Source of the DNA: Firm-08 sp045546995
Lineage (GTDB): Bacteria; Bacillota; Clostridia; Oscillospirales; QAKW01
Assembly (NCBI GenBank): GCA_045546995.1
Contig: JAZQDW010000008.1
Coordinates: 132,181 to 196,180 of the forward strand
Length of the DNA stretch: 64,000 bases
Direction: 5' to 3'
In this document: piece by piece, positions 1-8,511 of the stretch
Position numbering within the stretch: the first letter of the stretch is position 1
Layout of the letters: each line of letters begins with the position of its first letter
Notes under the pieces: generated by a model
Told to the model about the DNA's origin: nothing
The model's database searches: none
What the model saw: only the letters and a program-made list of their open reading frames with translations
Translations under genes and position numbers: made by a program

Positions 1-2193
1 AGTGTCTGCTTTGCTGACATTTCCACCGGTGAAATACATATGACCTTTTTTGATAATGATTTTGAAAATCTGGTCTGTAATGAACTGTGTAAATTTATGC
101 CCAGTGAGGTGCTCGCGGACAACGATCTTTTAATTCGTTATCCAAAGGTGAAGGAGTATATTTCAGCAAAAATCGGCGCTTTGATCACTACGATGGATCA
201 ATTGGAGCCGGAGGATATGGCTGGGTCGATTTGTCAACATTTCGGCGTCACCTCCGTGCAGCAAATCGGGCTGGAAGAACGGCAAGATCAGCTGTATTGT
301 CTGTTTTATTTGCTCTTTTACATTAAGCAGACGCAAAAATGCAATATCGAGTATTTGGATCATATTGAGGTTTATTCCAACAAGCAGTTTATGCAGCTTG
401 ATATTACGGCAAGACGCAATCTGGAACTTGTGGAAGGAATGCGTACCGGCGATTATAAAGGTTCGCTGTTTTCTGTCATTAATAAAACAAAATCTGCAAT
501 GGGTAAACGAATGCTCATTTCTTTTCTGGAGCGTCCTTTGTTATCTGTTGTGGAGATCAATCGTCGTCTTGATGCCGTTGAAAATTTGAACTTGGAGCCG
601 ATGCTCCGTGAGCAAATTCAACAACAGTTGTATAAGATTTATGATTTGGAGCGATTGATCACACGCGTTATGTATCGTCGAGCAAACCCGAAGGATTTGA
701 TCGCACTTAAGCAAACGTTTGAGACCTTGCCGCAGATCCGCGCGGCAATTGCCGATTTTCCGGCGAAGAGATTACGGCATATTTATCAAACAATCGATGA
801 AATGCAGGATCTTTTTACGTTAATTGATCGTGCCATTGATGAGGGCGCTTCAACGGTCATGCGTGACGGCGGTTATATCAAAGCAGGTTATGATGCAACG
901 TTGGACGAATATACAGTATTGCTAAACGATAATTCTTCGGTAATTGGACAAATGCAGGAGAAGGAACGAGAGCGTACCGGTATCAAAAATCTTAAGATCA
1001 GCTATAACCGTGTTTTTGGTTACTATATTGAAGTTACCAGAGCGTACTTCGATAAAATTCCCGAAGATTATATTCGCAAACAAACGTTGACGGACAAAGA
1101 GCGTATGATTACGCCGGAACTTAAGGAACTGGAGTACAAAATTTTGTCTGCAAAGGACAAAAAAATCGTACTGGAACAGCAATTGTTTGATGCATTGCTG
1201 GACAAAATTGCCGAAAGCTATTATCGCATTCGTACAACCGCTGCGGCCTTGGCAGAATTGGATGTTTTTTGTTCGTTTTCTCAAATTTCGACCGAGCAAA
1301 ATTTTGTAAAGCCCGACTTGACCGAAGGAGAAGAACTGTGTATTACAGAGGGGCGTCATCCGGTGGTAGAACACCATTTGAAGGATTCGTTATTTGTGCC
1401 CAACGATATTGATCTAAATGCCTCTGACCGTCGTATTATGATTATTACCGGACCCAATATGGGCGGTAAATCCACTTATATGCGGCAGGTCGCCATTATT
1501 ACCGTTATGGCGCAGATCGGTTGTTTTGTTCCTGCTAAAAGCGCCACGATCGGCATTGTAGATAAAATTTTTACGCGTGTCGGCGCATCGGATGATCTTT
1601 CCTCCGGCGAATCTACGTTTATGGTTGAAATGAAGGAAGTGGCGTATATTATGAACAATGCCACTCCGAAAAGTTTGCTGATTCTGGATGAAATCGGTCG
1701 TGGAACCTCTACACTGGATGGTATGAGCATAGCACAGGCCGTGCTTGAATATTTGTCGCAAAAGAAATCCTTGCGCGCAAAGACCTTGTTTGCGACGCAT
1801 TACCACGAACTGTGCGCTTTGGATAAGGTGCTCCCCGGTGTGGTGAATTTCAACGTTACCGTTAAAAAACGTGGGGAACAAGTGATTTTTCTTAAAAAAA
1901 TCGTTCCCGGCGGAGCCGATAACAGTTATGGCCTGGAGGTTGCCGCTTTGGCGGGTATTCCCAAGCAGGTTGTTTCACGGGCGAGAGAAATTTTGGATAC
2001 CTTATCTGTTGACCATCCAAAAACAACCGTTGAGGAATTACCGCAAAAGGATGATGAGCAGATTTCTCTGATGGACTTTTCTGCTCAGGAGATTTGTGAA
2101 GAATTGAAAATGATGGACGTCAGCACGTTGACCCCCATTGAAGCAATTTCGAAATTGTATGAATTATCCAATAAAGCAAAGCAAAACGGATAA
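1..2193 (+). CDS. mutS: DNA mismatch repair ATPase MutS (5' end cut by window edge)
   Basis: Recognises mismatches and starts methyl-independent mismatch repair with MutL. The reading frame is already open at base 1: residues SVCFADISTGEIH precede the first in-window ATG at 40. About 730 residues are visible, so roughly 130-150 N-terminal residues (most of the mismatch-binding domain) lie upstream. The ABC-type ATPase has Walker A GPNMGGKST (1450-1476), Walker B/signature DEIGRGTSTLDG (about 1687) and the ATHYHEL motif (1792-1812). Near the C terminus QISLMDF (2059-2079) resembles the beta-clamp-binding peptide of bacterial MutS. mutL follows after 14 nt with its own AGGAG site, so the two are co-transcribed. 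Identification is secure; only the true start is unknown. Confidence 0.97.
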   Translation, partial: SVCFADISTGEIHMTFFDNDFENLVCNELCKFMPSEVLADNDLLIRYPKVKEYISAKIGALITTMDQLEPEDMAGSICQHFGVTSVQQIGLEERQDQLYCLFYLLFYIKQTQKCNIEYLDHIEVYSNKQFMQLDITARRNLELVEGMRTGDYKGSLFSVINKTKSAMGKRMLISFLERPLLSVVEINRRLDAVENLNLEPMLREQIQQQLYKIYDLERLITRVMYRRANPKDLIALKQTFETLPQIRAAIADFPAKRLRHIYQTIDEMQDLFTLIDRAIDEGASTVMRDGGYIKAGYDATLDEYTVLLNDNSSVIGQMQEKERERTGIKNLKISYNRVFGYYIEVTRAYFDKIPEDYIRKQTLTDKERMITPELKELEYKILSAKDKKIVLEQQLFDALLDKIAESYYRIRTTAAALAELDVFCSFSQISTEQNFVKPDLTEGEELCITEGRHPVVEHHLKDSLFVPNDIDLNASDRRIMIITGPNMGGKSTYMRQVAIITVMAQIGCFVPAKSATIGIVDKIFTRVGASDDLSSGESTFMVEMKEVAYIMNNATPKSLLILDEIGRGTSTLDGMSIAQAVLEYLSQKKSLRAKTLFATHYHELCALDKVLPGVVNFNVTVKKRGEQVIFLKKIVPGGADNSYGLEVAALAGIPKQVVSRAREILDTLSVDHPKTTVEELPQKDDEQISLMDFSAQEICEELKMMDVSTLTPIEAISKLYELSNKAKQNG

Positions 2194-2207
2194 AAGGAGA
2201 GTATAAG

Positions 2208-4148
2208 TTGAAAGTTAAGGTTTTGCCATCTTCTTTGGCAGATAAAATTGCAGCAGGTGAGGTGGTGGAGCGCCCCGCTTCGGTTGTGAAAGAATTGGTT
2301 GAAAACGCACTGGATGCCGGCGCAGAGAATATATCCGTAGAAATCAAGCGCGGCGGTGTTACCTTTATTCGTGTTACGGATGATGGTTGCGGTATGAGAC
2401 CTGAAGATGCAAAAACCGCGTTTTTACGGCATGCAACCAGCAAGATTGCCGAGGTGGACGATCTAAACAATATCGCCACTTACGGCTTTCGCGGTGAGGC
2501 CTTGGCTGCAATTTGTGCGGTTTCCAAAGTGGAATTGATCACGTCGACCGATTCGGCCCAAACTGCATTTTATTTGATGTTGGAAGGTGGAGAAATTACG
2601 CAAGAAGATGAGATCGGCGCACCGGTAGGTACCTCTATTATTGTTCGGGATCTTTTTTATAACACTCCGGCTCGTTTGCATTTCTTAAAAAAAGATTCTA
2701 CAGAGGCAGCCGCGGTAACGACTATGCTTGAAAGAATGGCTATCGCTCGTCATGACGTTTCTTTTACGCTGATTTCCGATCAAAAAGTAGTATTGCGTAC
2801 CACGAAAAGCGACGATATGAAAAATGCCATTCACGCGGTATTTGGGTCCACGATTTCCGATTCATTGCTGAAGGTTTCTTTTGAATATAAGGATACACGA
2901 CTGGACGGATACGTTTGCAAACCGAACGTAACTCGATCTAATCGCAATATGCAAATGACTTTTCTGAATGGCCGTTACATAAAATCAAAACTGATTTATC
3001 ACGGAATTGACGAGGCGTACCGTTCTTTTCAGGAAACAAGTAAACGACCGGTCTGTTTTTTGAATTATACTGTCAATCCACAGGAGGTGGACGTTAACGT
3101 TCATCCTGCAAAGCTTGAGGTTAAGTTTCGTGACGATAAAACAATCATTGTTTTGACTAAATACGGTGTTTTGGATGCTTTGGAAGCCGATACACCGTTT
3201 TATGAGGTTTCGGATGCTGCGTCGACACCATCGGCAGACGATGTGAAAAGTGACGGATATTCGGCAGACCGTTTTGAGTATGGTTTGGCTGAAAAATCCA
3301 AAGATTTGCCGATTTATGATGCGCCGCCTCCGCCCAAGCCTATGCTTGGAATTTATGATTCTTCCGGAGCTTTTTATATACCGGATCCTCCGGGAATTGA
3401 AGATACCTTTGAGGCCTTTGCGATCGAGATTGATTCCGAGGATGAGCAAGAAGATTTGTTTTCGGCTCAATTCACCTCAGAAACGATTCCTGCTACCGCA
3501 AAGGAGTCGCCGATCGAATCGCCGTCGTACGAACTTGCGCAATTTGAAGATCTTTCGCAAGAGGGAATACCGCAAGATATGCGTATTCTGGGTGAAATTT
3601 TTAAGGTTTACTTTGTGATTGAATATCGTGACGTTTTATATTTGGTAGATAAGCATGCGGCGCACGAGAAGATCATTTATAATAAACTCGTACAGGAAAT
3701 GCTGGAAAATAACAATGTTTCTGCGCAAACCTTGCTCTCACCGATTGTAATCGTTTTGCCGGCCGAGGATCTTGATTTGGTTTTAAATCATGCGATTTCA
3801 TTTTATAAGGCCGGATTTGATTTTTACGAAAGCGGTCCGGATCGTATTTCTTTGTCGGCCGTTCCTACCGTGTTGCCGGGGGTTGGATATACAGAGGCGT
3901 TCCTTGATTTGCTGGAAGCCATTCGTAAGAATAAAAGCGGCATTACGGATTATCAGGAAAAAATGCTGAAAATCATTGCCTGCCGCGCGGCGATCAAGGG
4001 TGGAGACGAGTGTTATGTCGAAGAAATTTTACCGTTAGTGTCCAAACTGATTACGGAAAAGGACGTAAGCTATTGTCCTCATGGACGGCCGGTGATTCAA
4101 TCTTTTACCCATAAAGAAATTGATAAAATGTTTAAGAGGATCAAATAA
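2208..4148 (+). CDS. mutL: DNA mismatch repair protein MutL
   Basis: GHKL-type ATPase that couples MutS to strand incision. It begins with TTG 10 nt after AGGAG. The N-terminal ATPase shows LVENALDAGA, DDGCGM and TYGFRGEALAAI in the usual order within the first ~100 residues. A variable acidic linker (about 330-450) contains QEDLF at 414-418, a beta-clamp-type pentapeptide. The C-terminal dimerisation/endonuclease domain has DKHAAHEKIIYN (481-492), an ACRAAIKGGD stretch and CPHGRP. In the usual endonuclease motif DQHA(X)2E(X)4E the last position is Glu; here it is Asn492, so nicking activity may be altered. The stop overlaps the miaA start by one base. Length (646 aa) is normal. Confidence 0.97.
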   Translation: MKVKVLPSSLADKIAAGEVVERPASVVKELVENALDAGAENISVEIKRGGVTFIRVTDDGCGMRPEDAKTAFLRHATSKIAEVDDLNNIATYGFRGEALAAICAVSKVELITSTDSAQTAFYLMLEGGEITQEDEIGAPVGTSIIVRDLFYNTPARLHFLKKDSTEAAAVTTMLERMAIARHDVSFTLISDQKVVLRTTKSDDMKNAIHAVFGSTISDSLLKVSFEYKDTRLDGYVCKPNVTRSNRNMQMTFLNGRYIKSKLIYHGIDEAYRSFQETSKRPVCFLNYTVNPQEVDVNVHPAKLEVKFRDDKTIIVLTKYGVLDALEADTPFYEVSDAASTPSADDVKSDGYSADRFEYGLAEKSKDLPIYDAPPPPKPMLGIYDSSGAFYIPDPPGIEDTFEAFAIEIDSEDEQEDLFSAQFTSETIPATAKESPIESPSYELAQFEDLSQEGIPQDMRILGEIFKVYFVIEYRDVLYLVDKHAAHEKIIYNKLVQEMLENNNVSAQTLLSPIVIVLPAEDLDLVLNHAISFYKAGFDFYESGPDRISLSAVPTVLPGVGYTEAFLDLLEAIRKNKSGITDYQEKMLKIIACRAAIKGGDECYVEEILPLVSKLITEKDVSYCPHGRPVIQSFTHKEIDKMFKRIK

Positions 4149-5074
4149 TGAGCAAGATCATTTCTGTGGTAGGCCCCACGGCGTCAGGGAAAACGGGACT
4201 TTCTGTTTCGCTGGCGTTGCATTATAATGCTGAGATCGTTTCGGTTGATTCAATGCAGATTTATAAGAATATGAATATCGGGACTGCCAAGGTTTCTGCG
4301 GATGAAATGCGCGGCGTACCACACCATATGATCGATTGCTTTGAACCTTTTGAGAACTGTAGCGTACAAAAGTTTATTTCCATGGCACGGGCTTGTGTTG
4401 ATGAAATAACCGGTAGAGGAGTAAATTGTGTTTTGGCAGGTGGCACTGGCTTGTATGTTGATCATTTGCTACAGGATACACGATTTGTTGAAATGCCGGC
4501 TGACGAAGAATTGCGCTGTAAATTGAATGCATTGAGTAGCGCAGAGTTATTCGAAAAGCTGCAGGAAATCGATCCTGCGGTGGCGGCACGATTACACGTG
4601 AATGATAAGAAACGTATCGTTCGCTCTTTAGAGGTTTACAGATTAACAGGTAAAAGTATTTTGCATTGGGAAGAGCAAAGCCATGTTGGCAGCAACCCGT
4701 TGCCGGCAATTATGATCGGATTACAATATAAAGATCGTAACTTGCTTTATGATCGCATTAATACGCGGGTTGACAAAATGATGTCTGACGGTCTGCTGGA
4801 TGAGGTTTCTCGGCTGATGCAAACAGACGGATTTCTCGCCTCTACTGCGGCAGCGGCGATCGGATATAGAGAATTGATTGCTCACCTTAGGGGTGAACTG
4901 GCACTGTCTGAAGCGATCGATCTGATCAAGCAAAATACTCGCCGTTATGCCAAGCGGCAGATCACCTGGTTTAAACGAAATTCACACATATCGTGGATTG
5001 AGATTGATGAGAATATGACGAGTGTTGACGTTTTCAATCAATCGGTTGAAATTGTAGAAAGGAATGAAAAATGA
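4148..5074 (+). CDS. miaA: tRNA dimethylallyltransferase MiaA
   Basis: Transfers dimethylallyl from DMAPP to A37 of tRNAs reading UNN codons. The P-loop GPTASGKT is at residues 9-16, followed by VDSMQIYKNMNIGTAK with catalytic-type Asp34, and later GGTGLYVDHLL. The length of 308 aa is typical. It starts in the mutL stop (TAATG overlap) and its last codons overlap the next gene by 4 nt, so the group is translationally coupled. Many Bacillota have hfq directly after miaA; here an HlyD-like gene takes that place. Confidence 0.96.
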   Translation: MSKIISVVGPTASGKTGLSVSLALHYNAEIVSVDSMQIYKNMNIGTAKVSADEMRGVPHHMIDCFEPFENCSVQKFISMARACVDEITGRGVNCVLAGGTGLYVDHLLQDTRFVEMPADEELRCKLNALSSAELFEKLQEIDPAVAARLHVNDKKRIVRSLEVYRLTGKSILHWEEQSHVGSNPLPAIMIGLQYKDRNLLYDRINTRVDKMMSDGLLDEVSRLMQTDGFLASTAAAAIGYRELIAHLRGELALSEAIDLIKQNTRRYAKRQITWFKRNSHISWIEIDENMTSVDVFNQSVEIVERNEK

Positions 5075-6282
5075 ATCAGTCACGTAAATGGGTCAATGCA
5101 TCGATTATCGGTGTATTATTGGTCCTGCTGTTTTTGTTTATATTTCAAATATACAATTATTTTTTCCTTACGTTAAAAACAGAGTATGCCATTGTCGGCA
5201 CCATTGAAGATGAATTTGATGTTAAAGGTATCGTTTGTCGTGATGAACACGTTTTGGCCGGCTCATCCGGCGGTTATCATGATATCGTGTTAAAAGATGG
5301 TGAAAAAGTGTCCAAGGGTGGCACCATTGCCAATATTTATAATAGCGAATCGGACGTAAAGGCGCAGGAGAAGGTTCGTTTGCTACAGGCTGAAATCGAT
5401 GAATATACGGCTGCGTTTTCTTCAAGAACATCATACAGCGGCGACAATTCTGCGTATGAACAAAGCATACAGAGCGCGCTTTCGAATTATGCCGGTGCGT
5501 TGAATCAAAACGATGCATTTGCTGCGCAAGAGGCACTGAAATCTTTCGAAAAAGGTGTTTTTGTTAAGGAAATCGTCACGGGCGACGTAGTTGACTATCA
5601 ACAGGAAATTCAGCGTCTTCGCGGCGAAATTTCGGAACTGCAGGCGGAGATTTCCGGCACGGTCAACAAAATGACTGCCGACGGTTCCGGTTACTACAGC
5701 CGCAACGTTGACGGTTTTGAAGGTGAAATCTCACCTCAGATGCTGTCGAATTTTACAATTGCACAGTATAATGAATTATCACAACAAATCAAGAACGGGC
5801 AACCGGAAATAAAAGATAACATTGGTAAAATTGTCTCGGGATACAATTGGAATTATTATTTTATTGTGCCCTCGTCTCTTGTCAAAAACTATAAAGTCGG
5901 ACAAAAAATCACCTTCAAATTTCCGTCGGTTACCGAAGATAAGGTGAACGGAACCATTCAATCGCTGAAGATCGAAGGGGATAATGCATTGATCGGTGTT
6001 TCCTGTGCGGCGGTTCATTCCGATTTTCTGTCTGTTCGAACGTTAGAGGGTTTTGTTGTTACACGCTCCTATGATGGATTGCGTGTTGATAAGAACGCCT
6101 TGCGTATGGTTGACGGAAAAAGCGGCGTATACGTTAAAGTCGGTCAGATCATTCGATTTAAACAGGCGGAGGTTTTGTATTCCGGCACCAGTTATGCACT
6201 TCTTGACCCTAATGGAGAGGTCGATAATTTTGATGAAGTGATTATTGGCGGCAGAAATCTTTATGATGGTAAGGCGGTATAG
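5071..6282 (+). CDS. HlyD-like membrane-anchored adaptor protein
   Basis: A 403-residue protein with a short cytoplasmic N terminus, one membrane anchor (about residues 9-31) and an extracytoplasmic body. The body contains a biotinyl-lipoyl-like half (around 50-95, GTIEDEFDVKG, KVSKGGTIANIY), a Gln/Glu-rich helical hairpin (about 98-215) and beta-rich distal parts ending in an HlyD-type barrel. This is the layout of membrane-fusion/adaptor proteins of efflux systems, but no ABC or MFS partner is adjacent. The gene overlaps miaA by 4 nt and precedes yggS-sepF, which suggests a role at the envelope or division site rather than in drug export. That role is inference; the fold assignment is moderately sure. 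Confidence 0.75.
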   Translation: MNQSRKWVNASIIGVLLVLLFLFIFQIYNYFFLTLKTEYAIVGTIEDEFDVKGIVCRDEHVLAGSSGGYHDIVLKDGEKVSKGGTIANIYNSESDVKAQEKVRLLQAEIDEYTAAFSSRTSYSGDNSAYEQSIQSALSNYAGALNQNDAFAAQEALKSFEKGVFVKEIVTGDVVDYQQEIQRLRGEISELQAEISGTVNKMTADGSGYYSRNVDGFEGEISPQMLSNFTIAQYNELSQQIKNGQPEIKDNIGKIVSGYNWNYYFIVPSSLVKNYKVGQKITFKFPSVTEDKVNGTIQSLKIEGDNALIGVSCAAVHSDFLSVRTLEGFVVTRSYDGLRVDKNALRMVDGKSGVYVKVGQIIRFKQAEVLYSGTSYALLDPNGEVDNFDEVIIGGRNLYDGKAV

Positions 6283-6293
6283 TCGGAGGAAAT

Positions 6294-6968
6294 ATGAGAG
6301 ACGTTTTACTTGACAATTTGGAAATGATCCGCAGTAAAATTGACGAAAAAACAGTTACTTTACTGGCAGTTACCAAAACGGTTCCTGTGGAAAGGATCAA
6401 CACTGCGATTGTGGAGGGCGGCGTTCGTTGTATCGGCGAAAACCGCGTTCAGGAATTGCTGCAAAAATATGATCATCTTGCTATGCGGGATGAGATCGAC
6501 GTACATTTGATCGGCTCATTGCAGACCAATAAAGTGAAATATATCATTGATAAGGTGGATTTGATTCAGTCTGTTGATTCAACCCGATTGATCGATGAGA
6601 TACAAAAGCAAGCAGCCAAAATCGGGAAGGTACAAAAAATTCTGATTGAGATCAATATAGGCGGGGAAGAGAGCAAGGGTGGAATTACGCCGGCTGAGTT
6701 GCCGGAGATTTTATTCTATCTCGAAAAATGTCCTAACGTTTTGTGTAGGGGACTGATGTGTATTCCGCCGATTTGTGAGGATGAGGCCGTGCTTTCGTCG
6801 TATTTTCAGAGTATGCAAAAATTATTGGTTGACAATATGGCAAAAAAGTTAGATAATATAAATGATTATATACTATCAATGGGCATGTCGGGCGATTTTG
6901 AAGTTGCTGTAAAAAACGGAAGCAATATGGTTCGCATCGGTAGCGCATTGTTCGGAAAGAGAAAATAA
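6294..6968 (+). CDS. yggS: PLP-binding homeostasis protein YggS/YlmE
   Basis: Single-domain alanine-racemase-like TIM-barrel protein that binds pyridoxal phosphate and maintains PLP and amino-acid balance. It has no established enzymatic reaction. LLAVTKTV places the PLP lysine at Lys28; IGENRVQELLQKY and HLIGSLQTNKVKYI follow, and SMGMSGDF(E)VAV with RIGSALFG closes the protein. 224 aa is standard. A strong GGAGG precedes the ATG. Position immediately upstream of sepF-yggT-ylmH-divIVA matches the ylmE slot of the Bacillus ylm division cluster. Confidence 0.95.
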   Translation: MRDVLLDNLEMIRSKIDEKTVTLLAVTKTVPVERINTAIVEGGVRCIGENRVQELLQKYDHLAMRDEIDVHLIGSLQTNKVKYIIDKVDLIQSVDSTRLIDEIQKQAAKIGKVQKILIEINIGGEESKGGITPAELPEILFYLEKCPNVLCRGLMCIPPICEDEAVLSSYFQSMQKLLVDNMAKKLDNINDYILSMGMSGDFEVAVKNGSNMVRIGSALFGKRK

Positions 6969-6984
6969 TATTGGAGGTATCACT

Positions 6985-7518
6985 ATGGATTGGTGGTCAA
7001 AACTCAAAAGAATTATGGGCGTTCCTGAAGATGAATTCGCTGTAGACGATGAGGTACAGGGCGCTTTTGATGAACAAGAAGGTGAATCTTATACTACGGA
7101 CAAGGATGGTTATCGACCGTCTTATTCATCTTATGGCCGTCGTGAAACGCCAAAACGAGAGCCTGCCCGACGCGAGTCAAGAAACGAAGGCAGACGCGAA
7201 TCTCGTAAAGGCTCCCGCGATGAACGTTACGTTAATATGACGGCGCAGCTGCAGGTGATCCTCGTTAAGCCCGAAGATTTTTCTGAGTCGCCGCAGATTG
7301 CCGATCATTTGATCAATCGCAAAACTGTTTTGCTCAACGTTGAGGGCGTTGATCGTGATACGGTACGCCGTATGGTGGATTTTCTCAGTGGTGTTGCGTA
7401 CGGTCAAGGCGGCGCTTTAAAGCGCGTTGCCAATGCAACCTTTATTATCACGCCCTATGACGTTAACATTATGGGCGACGTGCTGGACGAACTTAAAATG
7501 GATAGAGCGTTCTTTTGA
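6985..7518 (+). CDS. sepF: Cell division protein SepF
   Basis: FtsZ-binding, membrane-associated division protein that bundles FtsZ filaments at the septum. The N terminus carries an amphipathic helix (MDWWSKLKRIMG), as expected for membrane binding. Residues about 20-80 form an acidic then Arg/Glu-rich linker. The conserved SepF fold occupies about 85-177 (QVILVKPEDFSESPQIADHL, NVEGVDRDTVRRMVDFLSG, ATFIITPYDVNI). The start has TTGGAGG 8 nt upstream. The last codon overlaps the start of yggT. The basic RRES/RKGSR linker is longer than in Bacillus but typical of Clostridia. Confidence 0.95.
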   Translation: MDWWSKLKRIMGVPEDEFAVDDEVQGAFDEQEGESYTTDKDGYRPSYSSYGRRETPKREPARRESRNEGRRESRKGSRDERYVNMTAQLQVILVKPEDFSESPQIADHLINRKTVLLNVEGVDRDTVRRMVDFLSGVAYGQGGALKRVANATFIITPYDVNIMGDVLDELKMDRAFF

Positions 7519-7757
7519 TGATTGAGATATTATATTGGGTCGGCCGTGTTGTACAAGTGACTTTGTTTTTGTATTGTCTACTGTCGTGGTTTCCGGCTTT
7601 GTCCGGATCCCGTTTGCAGGAAATACTGTCTAAAATTTGTGATCCTGTACTTGATCCGATCAGAAAGTTGTTGTATAAAATTCCTTTTTTTCAATCCTGT
7701 CCAATTGATTTGTCGCCTCTTTTGCTGGGGATGCTGGTGTCGTTTCTGTTGCCATAA
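7515..7757 (+). CDS. yggT: YggT/YlmG family membrane protein
   Basis: Short (80 aa) integral membrane protein with two predicted helices, about residues 3-25 and 57-79. The family signature is visible between them: LLSWFP, then ICDPVLDPIRKLLYKIPF and a Leu-rich C-terminal helix. YlmG proteins sit in the sepF-divIVA cluster of Gram-positive bacteria and are linked to septum or nucleoid organisation, but no biochemical activity is established. It overlaps sepF by 4 nt and ylmH begins 11 nt downstream, so it is part of the same operon. Confidence 0.9.
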   Translation: MMIEILYWVGRVVQVTLFLYCLLSWFPALSGSRLQEILSKICDPVLDPIRKLLYKIPFFQSCPIDLSPLLLGMLVSFLLP

Positions 7758-7768
7758 GAGGAGGAGAT

Positions 7769-8494
7769 ATGTTTCTTTCGGTTATTGAGGATAAAATTGC
7801 TGCTTACTATGTGGACGAATGCGACCAGATTACTGACTTTTTGACGCTTGAAGAAGCATCGGAGGCTCAAAAATTGCTGTCTCAATCCGGCCTTTCCTTC
7901 TATTTATGGGGCGGATACGAGAATGCGGAGCGGCGAATTCTCTGTATTGGCGAAACGAGAAACTTGGCTGATTGTTCGATCGTAATTTTATGCGGAAATT
8001 GGGATAGATTCGGCGAAATATCGCATCGTGACATACTGGGCGGTATTATGTCGAGCGGTATTCAACGGAAATGCATCGGAGATATTCTGGTGGATTCTGC
8101 CAAAAGATGCTTTTATCTGTTTGCTGTTAAGCGCATGGCGGATTATTTGATCGATTCGGTGGATCGAATCGGAAAATGCAGCATTGAATGGTCTTTTGTG
8201 GATGATCTTTCCGCCATTCCTACTGAGTTGGCGGAAGAAAAGAAGATCTCGGTATCTTCTCTTAGGATTGATGCGATGATTGCGGCAATTTGGAATCTGT
8301 CAAGACAGCAGGCGCAGGATATGATCGATGCCAAACTTGTGTATGTAGATCATGTTTTGGTCACAAAAGCAACGCAAATTTTGCGTGTTGGATGTTCCAT
8401 TGTTTGCCGTGGCAAGGGAAAGGCTGTGTTTTTGGATGAATGTGGTTTATCCAAAAAAGGCAGGACATATATATTAATAAAACAATTTAAATAA
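7769..8494 (+). CDS. ylmH: S4-domain RNA-binding protein YlmH
   Basis: RNA-binding protein of the ylm division cluster. Recent work on the family links YlmH to stalled-ribosome/peptidyl-tRNA rescue. The N-terminal ~170 residues form the YlmH-specific region (RDILGGIMSSGIQRKCIGDI). The S4 domain at about 170-230 shows SSLRIDAMIAAIWNLSRQQAQDMIDAKLVYVDH and a G-rich strand near the C terminus. 241 aa is slightly shorter than the Bacillus protein. A very strong GAGGAGGAG site precedes the ATG. It lies between yggT and divIVA, the expected order. Confidence 0.93.
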   Translation: MFLSVIEDKIAAYYVDECDQITDFLTLEEASEAQKLLSQSGLSFYLWGGYENAERRILCIGETRNLADCSIVILCGNWDRFGEISHRDILGGIMSSGIQRKCIGDILVDSAKRCFYLFAVKRMADYLIDSVDRIGKCSIEWSFVDDLSAIPTELAEEKKISVSSLRIDAMIAAIWNLSRQQAQDMIDAKLVYVDHVLVTKATQILRVGCSIVCRGKGKAVFLDECGLSKKGRTYILIKQFK

Positions 8495-8511
8495 AAAAAG
8501 CGGAGGCATTT

